Below, piece by piece: positions 13,493-22,027 of a stretch of 22,285 nt of DNA. The position numbers and the translations under genes were made by a program. The stretch is from Kiritimatiellia bacterium (GTDB taxonomy: Bacteria; Verrucomicrobiota; Kiritimatiellia; RFP12; UBA1067): NCBI GenBank assembly GCA_024405255.1, contig JAKSOY010000046.1, positions 1 to 22,285 on the forward strand, in the 5' to 3' direction. The notes under the pieces were generated by a model, which saw only the letters and a list, made by a program, of their open reading frames with translations, was not told the DNA's origin and made no database searches. How positions within the stretch are numbered: position 1 is the stretch's first letter; every line of letters begins with the position of its first letter.

Positions 13493-15256
13493 TTACTTGT
13501 TGAAGCCCTTGCGGCTCAGGAAGTCCCACGCACGGTCCATCCAGGTGTAGCTGCCCGTGCCCGGGGCGGCCTTGCGCTGGAAGCAGTGCGGCCGCAGCGC
13601 CAGCGTATGCAGATCGCACTGGATGCCCATCAGGCGCAGCTTTTCCCAGCACTTCACGGAGTTCATCGACGCCCAGCCGTCCGCATCGCCATGGATGAAG
13701 CAGAGCGGACACGTCCCCGCGTCGAAAGCGAATTCCGGCACCGGCACGGCCGCGTCGTCGTTGCCGCCCGTCTTGTTGTGGCAGTCGGCACCGTCGGTCA
13801 GCGCATACGCCGGATAGATCGGAATGCCCCACTGGACGGTGCAGGAGATCTTGTCGAGCTCGTCGATCGCCGGATAGGCCGCCTGCTTCGAGCTGAAGGC
13901 GCCCATGAGCGTGAGATGGCCGCCCGCCGAGGAACCCATGATGCCGATCCGGTCGGGGTCGAGTCCACGCGCCGCCGCCTGCGACCGCACGAGACGAATC
14001 GCGCGCTGCAGATCCTGCCACGCCGTCACATGCTTCGCAAGGCCTTTCGGACGCGGCGTCCGATAGCGCATCGTCACCACGGTCATGCCCTTCTCGTTCA
14101 AATAGCGACGCATCGGCGCCACTTCGAAGCCATCCGGACTATTGCCGCCGTAGCCGCCGCCCGAGTAGATGATCTGGATCGCGCGCGTCTTCAGTTCCTT
14201 CGGCTGATGCCATTCGATATAAGGCGTGCACTGCGCATCCTTTCCGTCCGCCTTGAGCTGGCGGTTGGGCATCTTGCCTTCCGGCCACACGAGCTGCTTC
14301 TCATAGCCCGCACGCGCGTTGTCGTTCGGGTAGCGCTTCATCAGATCGACTTCACGTCCGAGCTTGCCGAGGAAGCCCATCTGGCGCATGAATTCAACAC
14401 CGCGCTCGAGTCCGTGCGCCCCGTGCTTGAGGTCCGCATAGAGATGGAGCTCGGTCGGGATTTTCCGCTTGCGCAGTTCACGGTAGCAGAGCGTCGAACC
14501 GTTCGGCGTGTAGGGATCGCGGCCGCCGTGGTGGAAGCTGATCGGACACGTCTTCGCGTCGAACTTGAAGCACGGATTGATCGACGGGATCACCGAGGTG
14601 CCGTCCTGCGGCGTCGGATTGCCCGTCGCGCCGCCCAGCGTGTTGTACGCCGGAGCGTTCGCAATCGCCCAGTTGATGTGGCACGGCAGCTTGTCGAGAT
14701 CGTCCACCGGCTGATAGGCGGGCGTGAGCGCGCTTGTGGCGAGCATCACCGTGAGGTGGCCGCCGGCGGACATGCCGATGACGCCGATCTTCTCGGGGTC
14801 GAAGCCGCGCTTCGCCGCCTGGCTGCGCACCACGCGCACCGCGCGCTGGCCATCTTCCCATGCCGTCTGATAGATGGGCAGGCCTTTCGGACGCGGCGTG
14901 CGATAGACGAAGTTCACGCACTGGCAGCCAAGCTTCGTGAACGTCTCGCGCCACTGCTTGATGAGCCCGACGTCGCAGCAGCACTGATAGCTGCCACCCG
15001 AGATGAGGATCATGCACGGACGGTTCGTTGCGCTGTTCGCCGGTGCCTCGTACCAGTCGAGGTACGGCTCCTGGAACTTGCTGCGGTCAAACCCCTTGCG
15101 GCCCGACTCGTTCGTCATCGCCGCAATCTGATGCGCCTGACGATCCGGCATCTTGCCCGACGGCCAGATGTACTCCCGTGCAGCTTCCGCCGCACCGGCA
15201 CAGAAGATGAACCCTGCCGCAAAAACGGCAACAACAAACTTAATCTGCTTTTTCAT
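13493..15256 (-). CDS. Secreted tandem double alpha/beta-hydrolase (carbohydrate-esterase-like)
   Basis: The 587-residue protein carries a signal peptide (residues 1-26, ending AAEA) and two homologous alpha/beta-hydrolase domains of about 280 residues. Each starts with WPxGKMPxRQ and shares YRTPRPKGL, AWxDxQRAxRxVRSQAAxRGxDPxxIG and the nucleophile elbow. Both look catalytically complete: copy 1 has Ser163 (GMSAGGHL), Asp247 (HHGGRDPYTP) and His278 or His281; copy 2 has Ser443 (GSSAGGHL), Asp524 or Asp526 (HGDADGW) and His557. This resembles BD-FAE/acetyl-xylan-esterase-like enzymes that remove acyl groups from plant polysaccharides. A TATAAT box seven bases before the ATG and the lack of a Shine-Dalgarno suggest a leaderless transcript. 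The ester substrate is unknown. Confidence 0.88.
   Translation of the reverse strand: MKKQIKFVVAVFAAGFIFCAGAAEAAREYIWPSGKMPDRQAHQIAAMTNESGRKGFDRSKFQEPYLDWYEAPANSATNRPCMILISGGSYQCCCDVGLIKQWRETFTKLGCQCVNFVYRTPRPKGLPIYQTAWEDGQRAVRVVRSQAAKRGFDPEKIGVIGMSAGGHLTVMLATSALTPAYQPVDDLDKLPCHINWAIANAPAYNTLGGATGNPTPQDGTSVIPSINPCFKFDAKTCPISFHHGGRDPYTPNGSTLCYRELRKRKIPTELHLYADLKHGAHGLERGVEFMRQMGFLGKLGREVDLMKRYPNDNARAGYEKQLVWPEGKMPNRQLKADGKDAQCTPYIEWHQPKELKTRAIQIIYSGGGYGGNSPDGFEVAPMRRYLNEKGMTVVTMRYRTPRPKGLAKHVTAWQDLQRAIRLVRSQAAARGLDPDRIGIMGSSAGGHLTLMGAFSSKQAAYPAIDELDKISCTVQWGIPIYPAYALTDGADCHNKTGGNDDAAVPVPEFAFDAGTCPLCFIHGDADGWASMNSVKCWEKLRLMGIQCDLHTLALRPHCFQRKAAPGTGSYTWMDRAWDFLSRKGFNK
13496..15175 (-). repeat. 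Intragenic tandem duplication, two about 840-bp copies
   Basis: Residues about 28-310 and 321-587 of the double esterase are homologous. Shared landmarks (RTPRPKGL at 119 and 399, nucleophile Ser at 163 and 443) are exactly 280 residues apart. At DNA level the block GGCCTTTCGGACGCGGCGT recurs at 14040 and 14880, 840 bp apart. Divergence elsewhere shows the duplication is old. Confidence 0.9.
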
Positions 15257-15263
15257 AAGGCGT

Positions 15264-15269
15264 ATTATA
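15264..15269 (-). promoter_or_regulatory. Candidate extended -10 promoter of the double esterase
   Basis: TATAAT on the minus strand is preceded by TGA (extended -10) and ends seven bases before the ATG at 15256. The intervening ACGCCTT has no Shine-Dalgarno, so translation of a leaderless mRNA is predicted. The 48-bp gap to the phosphodiesterase stop (15305) therefore holds a new promoter rather than simple read-through. Confidence 0.6.
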
Positions 15270-15304
15270 TCACAAACCGAATCGGAATTGGAACAAAATC
15301 AATA

Positions 15305-18300
15305 CTAGCGGATGAAGATCGTCAAGGTTGCGGGATAGAAGTAGAGGCCGTCATCCTGGATCTTGAGTTTCACCGGACGGTCGCTGCCGCAGTCCGCGAC
15401 GAACTTGAGCGAGGTGGCGTTCTCCGGTTTCGCGGTCCAGGCCATTACCTTCTCGCCGGACTCGAGGTCGCGGCCGCGCAGATCGATCGTCACCGTCGCG
15501 CCATCCGCGTAGGTGACCTTCTTCACGCCCGGACTCTCGCCGTTGCTCGTGGGGAAGTTGTCCGACTCCCACGCCCCCGTCTTGTCTCGCAGGTCGATCC
15601 GCGAACCATCCAACATGATGATGTTCGGACTCCACTGCGACAGTACACTCAACGTACCATACACAGAATACAAGTACGGGGTGCTTCCGGCACCGCTGAC
15701 CACATTACTGCTTTTGGCATTGACCGTGAGATTGCTCACGACGCTGCCGTTCTGGCGCAGGCGGATGGCATTGTCAAGCACCAGGCTGCCACCCTGCGTG
15801 CCGTCGGTACCATAATCCTGCCACCAGCAGCTCTCCTTTCCACCAACGATCTTGACCGTACCATTGATGAGCTTGAGCGGCCCCGTGGGGGCGGTGCTGT
15901 TCTTGTTATCCCTACAGGCATAGATATCAGGATCGTTACCTTGCAGTAAGATGGTGAGCGTGTGGCCCCCGAAATCCCAAATCGAGCCATTCTGGACGTA
16001 TTTGTCCTGCGTGACCGCCGTCTGCGCGTCGAACGGCATCGCCGAATCCGCCGTCAGGAAAATATCGGAAATCGTCTCGTTCATATCGCTCACAGCGGAA
16101 TTGCGGGTGTTGGCGAACGTACCGCCATGCAGAATGATGCGATTGGACGACATGTTGCGGCTCCAGGCATCCATCACGGCGCCCGCGTCGACTTCGATAT
16201 CGCCAATGCCTTCCGGGTTGCCCACAAAACCGCCATGCGTGATACCGCTCTTCGCCGTACCCGCGACGACGTGGAATCCTCCGCGATAGACTTGGTTCCG
16301 CGAGTTCACCAGCGTACCCGCCCCTTCCTTGACCACTTGAAGGTTGCCGCTGATCACGGTGGTCGAGATGGTAGAGGTCTGTCCGGCCGGAATGTCGAGG
16401 TGCAGTTCGCCGGGCGTCACGAAAGACCGGCGCCAACCCCGCATCTGGTTCGTACGACGGGCGTGATCGTTATCCGTCTGCACGTCGAGGTCGACCCAGG
16501 TCGTGCCGTCGTTCGATCCCTGAAGCGCCCAGGAGACGGGACTGCGCCCCGTGTTGGTGCCGGTGTCATTGGCGCTCCACCAGTCGTAGTCGCTGAGCGC
16601 CACGGGGTGATCGTAGGTGAATTCAACATAGCAATCCATCGCCTCCGTGACTTTCGTCTGGCACCACTTGGTCGTGACGTTGTTATCCGCGAGCTTCTCG
16701 TAGCGCTCGTTCGTACTTCCGCCCGTCATGCCAAGGCTCGCCGAAAATCCAAGGCGATTCTCCGCAAGCGCGTAGTTGACATCGCCCGCCATCAGGCGAA
16801 GTTCGGAAATCTGGCAGCATTCGGTTTCGTTGTTCGCGAGGATCTTCCGCACGCGGAAACGATAGCGCGAGTAGGCGGCGGACGACCCGTCGCCCGAGTC
16901 GGTGATCGTGGCGTTCGCGAGCAGCGCGAGCTGCGTCGGCCCCAGGAAGAGGCGATGGCCCTTGAGGTCGATCGTCACATCGACCACGTCGAAATTGGTC
17001 AGTCCCCGCCAATCGGCATCCGCCGTGAGCGCAATCGCGCCTTTGAGGCGAATCGCCTTCCAAAGGGGATTCGCAGTAGCCAAAGAGAAGGACGTCTCTC
17101 CGCTCACGGTGATCTGCGTCGCCTCGGCGGACGGAATCGCACCTTCAATCACCTCGCCCATCAGGTTGCGGCACTCCCAGTTCGCGGGATCGCTCAGGTT
17201 CGTGCGGTCGCCGCCGCCGGTCCACACGGCGAAGTCGGGCGTGGTGTCCTCTGGATCGACATCGAAGAAGAGTCCCCGCGCCGAATAGCGGAACTGACGG
17301 CCCGGATTCGCCGCGGCAGTCGCCGTGTCCATCTCGAAGACGACGCCTTCCGGCATTATCGGCCAGTCGATGATCTGCTCGCCAAGGGCCGGCGTGCGGC
17401 CGTGGAGATCGACCGTGACCGTGGCCCCGCGTGCGAACGAGACCGCCGCTCGGCCACTCGTCATGCCGGAGTTTGTGGCATTCCACGTGCCCGTCTGTTC
17501 CGAAAGATCGATCGTGGCGCCATCCTGCAACGTGCAGCCGAAGAAACCGGTGTGGCGCGGCAGGAACGTACCGAACACGTTCAGCGACCCATTGCCGCTA
17601 TTGCTGCCGGATCCAAGTTCCACGGTGTAGTTGCGCACGTTGAACGTGCCGTCGACCTTGAGCGCCGTCGTTCCGTCCTGGATGAGGTCGGCCGTGCGTG
17701 CATCGCAGGTCGAAATCATGTTGAAGAACCCGCCACTCACAAGACGCATCGTGCCATTGGAGACGGCCGTGTGGTTGAAGTAGAGATACTTACCACCGCC
17801 GATGTTGAAATCGAGCGTCTTCCCGTTGAGATCGGTGAAGCCAGGACAGAAGACCATCGAATGACCGGCGTTGACCGTGGTATCGGCGGTGAGCGTGAGG
17901 CGACCGATGCTGCCCCAGGCGGTCTGCGTGAGGTCGGCACCGCTGTTGGTGAGGACGGCACCCTCCGACTTCAACGCGTAGCTGGAGGCATCGTACTGGC
18001 CGTTGACGTCAAGCACGGTGCCGTCCGCAAGCGCAAGCGTGGTACCATTCACGCCAAGCTGGTTGTATTTGAGGTAGGCGTTCTGCTTGAGCGTGCCGGC
18101 CCGCACTTCGGTGCCGCCGGAGTAGGTCTGGTTCTGCTTCGCCGGCACGAACGTGCCCGCGCCCTCCTTCACGAGCTTGAGGTTGCCGCTGAGCAAGGAG
18201 AAACTGTTCGCGAACTCGCCGCTCTCCACGACGAGATGGAGTTCGCCCGGCGTGGTGGTGGATGTATCGGTGTAGGTGCTGCCGCCGAGCTGGGTGGGGC

Positions 18301-21145
18301 TGATGGTAAGCGCATGTCCGCCGAGGTCGATCTCCTCGTATCCCGAAAGCTGCGCGTCGGAGAGGCCGCGCCAATCGAGGTCGGCCGTGAGATGCACATC
18401 GGTGTAGGTGATGGACTTCGCCATGAGGGTCACGCCTGCGGCGACGCCGAAGGTGGTGTTGCCGGCGATCGTGACATCGGTTTCCGCCGTCGGCACCGCG
18501 CCGCTCACCACGTTCCCGAGCGCGTTGAGACATCGCCAGTTCGCGGGATCGGTCGCGTCGCCGGCCGTACCGAGGCCTGCCCAAGTCGCGGTGACGGGTT
18601 TGTAGATATCGGCGGAGAACGATTCAGAGACCGCACGTTCCCAACCGAGGCGGGCCGTGTCGCGGTCAGGACCGCAGACGAATGCCGTGGCCGTCGCGCT
18701 GCCGAAGAAGCGTCCGCTCACGCGGTCGAAGAAACCACCCTTTCCGTTCGCGTCCTTCACCGGCACGAAGTCGCGCGCGGCATACTTCTCGGTTGCGAAC
18801 GTAAAGGAATAAATCCGTCCGTAGAGGCGCTGGTCGTAGTCGGCCCCGGAAGACTGCGCAGCGAAGACGCGCATCGGGAAACCGTGTTCCACATAGCCGG
18901 CCCGCGTCGCGCCGGTATTGGTGAAGGTACCGTTGACTTCGAAGCGTTCGGGCGCGAAGGTCACATGGTACGGCGTGTTGTTCACGGCCTGGCCGCCGGT
19001 CGCATTGGAACCGGTCAGTTCCCAGTGCCAGATGCTACCGTTTTTACGCGCGAGTGCATAGCAGGTCTTCTTGTCACCGCCGCGCGCGCCGAAAATCCAG
19101 TCCCAGTAGTTGTTGCTTCCTCCGGTCTGGCCGGTGAAAACGAGATCGAGCGTCGTCGTGATGTCGCGGCGCGGCGCCACGTCGGAATCAAGCCAGGTGT
19201 TGCCATTGGACTGCAGATATTCGATTTCACCCGCGTACGGCAGGTCCGTGGTCTGCAGGAGGAAGAAGCGGAACCAGCGCCGTTCGGAGACGAACGCATC
19301 AGGGATGGCAAAGGTGTAGGAGGCCGTCTCGGGGGCGATGTCGGCCACCTTGGCGAAGTCGGTCCAGGCGTACTTGTCATTCCCCGCTTCGGTCGTCCCG
19401 GAAGCGACACACAACGCATACGCACGCGTGCGCACGCCGCCGAACGTGAGCGTGGTCGTGGCGCCGTCGTAGTTCGAAACGGACATCTCAGGGGCGTCGG
19501 TGTCGTGCTTGATCAAATCGCCGAGATCGACGCCCGAACGCCCCGCCTCGTAGATGCGCTTGACTTCCTGATGAGAGAGGCCGCGCGTCCACAGCGCAAA
19601 GTCGTCCACATCGCCCACGAACTTGCTGCCATAGCTGCCAGAACCATCCTGGCCGATGCAGAACGGCTTCCCGCTATCGAACTTGAGCAGGCTGTAGGTG
19701 CCGGCGACCCAGTCGAGCGTACCGTCGCTCCGGCCCTGATAGAGCGTGATGACGCCCTCGCTCGAACGCGTGAGGCAGTAGAAGGTCCAGCGGTCGGTCG
19801 ATTCCCAGTCGAAGTGGCCATAGCGCACGCGCTTGCCATTCATCCCGCTGCCGAGATTGGCAAGAACGCCCTTCGCCGATCCGCCGGCGGTGGTGCCGGT
19901 GGCACACAGCAGCACACCCGGGTTGCCGCCGCTATTCCAACTTGCATGGTTGCCGAAAAGAACCGGGTCGCCGGTCTGGTTGCCGATTCGCGCCCAGCAG
20001 CAGGCGGTGAACGACTTACCATCGGAACCGTATGTCAACGACTGGGTGCCATCAAGTTTGACGAAGCCGCCGGAATTGATTCGCAGATACGAACGGTGGA
20101 AGCCATTCGCCGTAATGGCCGTTGAACCGGAGGCCGTCGGCTGGATGGCGGAACCAGGTGCGGTGTTGTTGGTCGCGGTGGAATCGAACGGCAGATAGAC
20201 CTGCAGTCCGTTTGCGAGTTCCGTGTTCGAGTCGTCAACGGCAGTTGTGCCCAGCACGTAACCATTGAGGCCGGTGGGATTGAGGCCGAAATGGTTGAGC
20301 AGGGTCACCGGGAGGTCGCAGACCATCGGGCAACCGGGGATGCGCCCCTGTTGGACCGCCCGGGAGGCGACCACCATCGGGATGGTATGAGCATGGCGGC
20401 ACCCGGCGTCGAGCGTGTTCGTGGCGTCCGCCGTCTGCCCATGACTCGTGGAATAGCCACCATGGTCCGCGCAGATGACGATCATCCAGTCCTCGTCCGC
20501 GAAAGTCGCGCGCGAGGCGATGGCATCGAGGCAGGCACCCACAAGGGTATCGGCCGTCACGAGTTCGCTGCGGTAACCGGCGGAAAGCGGAAAGAAGCCG
20601 GAACTGTGGCCGCCATGGTCGGGGCCATCGATGAAGTACATGATTGCGTCGGGGCAGTTCGCACTGGCAAGCGCCGTCGCGAGGGCGGCGCCGTTACCGG
20701 CATCGGTGCCGCCGAGGAAGGTGACGTTCGGGGTCGGACCAAGGGAACCGTCCTCGCTCCAGGTGTAGGCGAAGGTGGCGGTCTTGCCCGTGTCGGCGAC
20801 GCGCTTGAGCCAGGTCGGACAGCTCGCGTAGTCGCCGCTGGCGGTCTGGCCGTTCGCCGTGACCCGGTGGCGGGAAGCCGTCACGCCCGTTGCGAGCGAC
20901 ACGTGGTTGGGGGCGGAGTTCGGCGCCGCGTCGGGCACGCTCTGACCCGTCACGGTCCAGCAGCCCTTGTAGCCCGGCTGCCATGTGCCGAAGCGCAATT
21001 TGGTCACATTCGGCATGTCGACGGCTTCAATCGCGTCCGCGCGCATGCCGTCCAACATGAACATGATCGCCTTGGGCGTTCCCGCCCAGCCTTCAAGCAC
21101 CGGCACCAACGCGGCCAGCAGCAATCCAATTCGCAACTTATTCAT
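15305..21145 (-). CDS. Giant secreted phosphodiesterase/nucleotide pyrophosphatase-like protein with lectin and beta-repeat modules
   Basis: The protein has 1946 residues and a signal peptide (1-22). Residues 23-300 form an alkaline-phosphatase-superfamily NPP-type domain with a plausible full metal set: Asp32 (MLDGMRAD), nucleophile Ser77 (NSAPNHVSLATG; Thr in most NPPs), Asp176/His180 (DGPDHGGH), Asp227/His228 (ADHGG) and His251 or His253. No Cys/Ser-x-Pro-x-Arg formylglycine motif is seen, so it is not a classical sulfatase. Then come a LamG-like lectin domain (about 312-545), an EYLQSNGNTWLDSD-type beta domain (638-828) and two homologous modules (852-1298, 1305-1937) with autotransporter-associated repeats (LVKEGAGTFVPAKQNQTYSGGT). 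The second module contains an inserted discoidin-like domain. The C-terminus (YFYPATLTIFIR) has no visible autotransporter barrel or sorting signal. SD AAGGAG is seven bases before the ATG. Substrate and anchoring are unknown. Confidence 0.85.
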   Translation of the reverse strand: MNKLRIGLLLAALVPVLEGWAGTPKAIMFMLDGMRADAIEAVDMPNVTKLRFGTWQPGYKGCWTVTGQSVPDAAPNSAPNHVSLATGVTASRHRVTANGQTASGDYASCPTWLKRVADTGKTATFAYTWSEDGSLGPTPNVTFLGGTDAGNGAALATALASANCPDAIMYFIDGPDHGGHSSGFFPLSAGYRSELVTADTLVGACLDAIASRATFADEDWMIVICADHGGYSTSHGQTADATNTLDAGCRHAHTIPMVVASRAVQQGRIPGCPMVCDLPVTLLNHFGLNPTGLNGYVLGTTAVDDSNTELANGLQVYLPFDSTATNNTAPGSAIQPTASGSTAITANGFHRSYLRINSGGFVKLDGTQSLTYGSDGKSFTACCWARIGNQTGDPVLFGNHASWNSGGNPGVLLCATGTTAGGSAKGVLANLGSGMNGKRVRYGHFDWESTDRWTFYCLTRSSEGVITLYQGRSDGTLDWVAGTYSLLKFDSGKPFCIGQDGSGSYGSKFVGDVDDFALWTRGLSHQEVKRIYEAGRSGVDLGDLIKHDTDAPEMSVSNYDGATTTLTFGGVRTRAYALCVASGTTEAGNDKYAWTDFAKVADIAPETASYTFAIPDAFVSERRWFRFFLLQTTDLPYAGEIEYLQSNGNTWLDSDVAPRRDITTTLDLVFTGQTGGSNNYWDWIFGARGGDKKTCYALARKNGSIWHWELTGSNATGGQAVNNTPYHVTFAPERFEVNGTFTNTGATRAGYVEHGFPMRVFAAQSSGADYDQRLYGRIYSFTFATEKYAARDFVPVKDANGKGGFFDRVSGRFFGSATATAFVCGPDRDTARLGWERAVSESFSADIYKPVTATWAGLGTAGDATDPANWRCLNALGNVVSGAVPTAETDVTIAGNTTFGVAAGVTLMAKSITYTDVHLTADLDWRGLSDAQLSGYEEIDLGGHALTISPTQLGGSTYTDTSTTTPGELHLVVESGEFANSFSLLSGNLKLVKEGAGTFVPAKQNQTYSGGTEVRAGTLKQNAYLKYNQLGVNGTTLALADGTVLDVNGQYDASSYALKSEGAVLTNSGADLTQTAWGSIGRLTLTADTTVNAGHSMVFCPGFTDLNGKTLDFNIGGGKYLYFNHTAVSNGTMRLVSGGFFNMISTCDARTADLIQDGTTALKVDGTFNVRNYTVELGSGSNSGNGSLNVFGTFLPRHTGFFGCTLQDGATIDLSEQTGTWNATNSGMTSGRAAVSFARGATVTVDLHGRTPALGEQIIDWPIMPEGVVFEMDTATAAANPGRQFRYSARGLFFDVDPEDTTPDFAVWTGGGDRTNLSDPANWECRNLMGEVIEGAIPSAEATQITVSGETSFSLATANPLWKAIRLKGAIALTADADWRGLTNFDVVDVTIDLKGHRLFLGPTQLALLANATITDSGDGSSAAYSRYRFRVRKILANNETECCQISELRLMAGDVNYALAENRLGFSASLGMTGGSTNERYEKLADNNVTTKWCQTKVTEAMDCYVEFTYDHPVALSDYDWWSANDTGTNTGRSPVSWALQGSNDGTTWVDLDVQTDNDHARRTNQMRGWRRSFVTPGELHLDIPAGQTSTISTTVISGNLQVVKEGAGTLVNSRNQVYRGGFHVVAGTAKSGITHGGFVGNPEGIGDIEVDAGAVMDAWSRNMSSNRIILHGGTFANTRNSAVSDMNETISDIFLTADSAMPFDAQTAVTQDKYVQNGSIWDFGGHTLTILLQGNDPDIYACRDNKNSTAPTGPLKLINGTVKIVGGKESCWWQDYGTDGTQGGSLVLDNAIRLRQNGSVVSNLTVNAKSSNVVSGAGSTPYLYSVYGTLSVLSQWSPNIIMLDGSRIDLRDKTGAWESDNFPTSNGESPGVKKVTYADGATVTIDLRGRDLESGEKVMAWTAKPENATSLKFVADCGSDRPVKLKIQDDGLYFYPATLTIFIR
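15335..18592 (-). repeat. Duplicated autotransporter-type module, two protein copies
   Basis: Copy 1 is 18592-17252 (residues 852-1298) and copy 2 is 17233-15335 (1305-1937). Both run WxGxG, DPANWxCxNxxGxVxxGAxPxAE, ADxDWRGL, DLxGHxLxxxPTQL, TPGELHL, SGNLxxVKEGAGT, YxGG and xAGT, and end with DGAxIDL-type, GATVTxDLxGR and a short GLxF strand. Copy 2 is longer because of an inserted domain. Confidence 0.85.
16418..16885 (-). other. Discoidin (F5/8 type C)-like domain inserted in module copy 2
   Basis: Residues about 1421-1576 of the giant protein have discoidin features: YRFRVRKI, CCQISELRLMAG, EKLADNNVTTKW, CYVEFTYDHPVALSDYDWW and PVSWALQGSNDGTTWVDLD. They sit exactly between the TDS and TPGELHL segments that are contiguous in copy 1 (TDTSTTTPGELHL). 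Likely a carbohydrate-binding insert. Confidence 0.75.
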
Positions 21146-21152
21146 TTTCCAT

Positions 21153-21158
21153 CTCCTT
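21153..21158 (-). promoter_or_regulatory. Ribosome binding site of the giant phosphodiesterase gene
   Basis: AAGGAG lies seven bases before the ATG at 21145 and touches the TAA stop of the upstream kinase gene (21158-21160). Ribosomes finishing the kinase would arrive on this site, so coupled translation is likely. Confidence 0.7.
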
Positions 21159-22027
21159 TAACAATCGAAAATCCTCTCTCGTCGCGCCGTGAGATACACG
21201 GTGTAGAACTCGCGTTGCAGATCGGTCAGATACGGCGTCTCGGCAACCAGCGCGGGGATATCCAGTACGGCGATACGCGGCAAAAGGCGGTTCATTGCGG
21301 ATACGAGCCCGGGCTCGGAACGAGCCGCAATGAAATCACGGTAGTTGATTTTACGCCCCCCGATTTTCAACATCGACCCCGGGAAGGTGTAAATGCGAGC
21401 ATTCCGTTCGGACTCACTCGCGAGCACGGCACGCATGATGCGCTCATCGGCCTGCGGCAACAGACAACTGCCGCAATCGAACACGGGCGCAAGTTCGCTT
21501 TCGCCCGTGACCTCATCGACGAGGAATCCCCAGTTCCCGTTGTGGCGGTCGAAGTTGCCCAGCAAGGCGTCAATGACGAACATGTCCCAAAAACGCATCA
21601 AGACCACTTCGGGAGAAAGGAAGGTCTGAAGTCCGATCGTCTCCAGCACATCGGCGAGTTCCGTTCCCGTACCGCCGGTTTCAGAATCGATGACGGTATT
21701 CTTGATCGAACAGAAATCATAGAGCCGCCGCCCTGGGGACGTAAAATCCCGGCAGGCGCAGACCACCTTGCAGGTACCGTTTCGATGGATGCCGAGCCTG
21801 GTCTCCTGAACGGGGATGCCAAGCCGTCTAAATACCGTACTGCCAAGATGTTCGGAGAAGCAGCTGTTGGTATACGACAGCTCGGTGGGCCGATCAGCGG
21901 CGGAAGGCGGGAATTTGAGGATCCAAACATTCCCCTCGAATGCAACGGCGATCTTCTTGCCGTTGGCACCGTTGTAGGCGCGCCCCGGGATGCGAGGACA
22001 ATCGGTGAAATCTATTTCCCGCGCCAT
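21158..22027 (-). CDS. HipA/CtkA-like serine/threonine protein kinase
   Basis: The 289-residue protein has the HipA-type kinase pattern. There is an N-terminal ATP-binding region with a YNGANGKKIAV loop (18-28) and Lys38 in WILKFP. The catalytic block is DALLGNFDRHNGNWGF (153-168), with Asp160 and the metal-binding Asn positions. The DFG-like metal Asp is Asp184 (PVFDCGSC). Its compact size and the loop resemble CtkA-type (Helicobacter pylori) kinases more than full HipA with its N-subdomain. Start ATG at 22027 has GGAG six bases upstream and overlaps the previous small ORF by 16 bases. The giant surface protein follows after 12 bases. It could be a toxin-like kinase or a regulator; its target is not visible. 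Family assignment is strong, function inferred. Confidence 0.83.
   Translation of the reverse strand: MAREIDFTDCPRIPGRAYNGANGKKIAVAFEGNVWILKFPPSAADRPTELSYTNSCFSEHLGSTVFRRLGIPVQETRLGIHRNGTCKVVCACRDFTSPGRRLYDFCSIKNTVIDSETGGTGTELADVLETIGLQTFLSPEVVLMRFWDMFVIDALLGNFDRHNGNWGFLVDEVTGESELAPVFDCGSCLLPQADERIMRAVLASESERNARIYTFPGSMLKIGGRKINYRDFIAARSEPGLVSAMNRLLPRIAVLDIPALVAETPYLTDLQREFYTVYLTARRERIFDC

Noticed and set aside
15271..15288. CCGAATCGG short palindrome between the phosphodiesterase stop and the esterase promoter as a terminator
   Set aside because: The stem is only four base pairs with no T-run, too weak to call a terminator.
15962..20125. A 1387-codon plus-strand open frame opposite the giant phosphodiesterase
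   Set aside because: The minus-strand reading has signal peptide, motifs and internal homology; the plus reading is low-complexity Arg/Ala-rich without motifs. The same applies to 3136-4842, 6068-8854 and 20291-22123.
20246..21082. Sulfatase annotation for the head domain of the giant protein
   Set aside because: No Cys/Ser-x-Pro-x-Arg formylglycine motif; the residue pattern fits NPP-type phosphodiesterases of the same superfamily.
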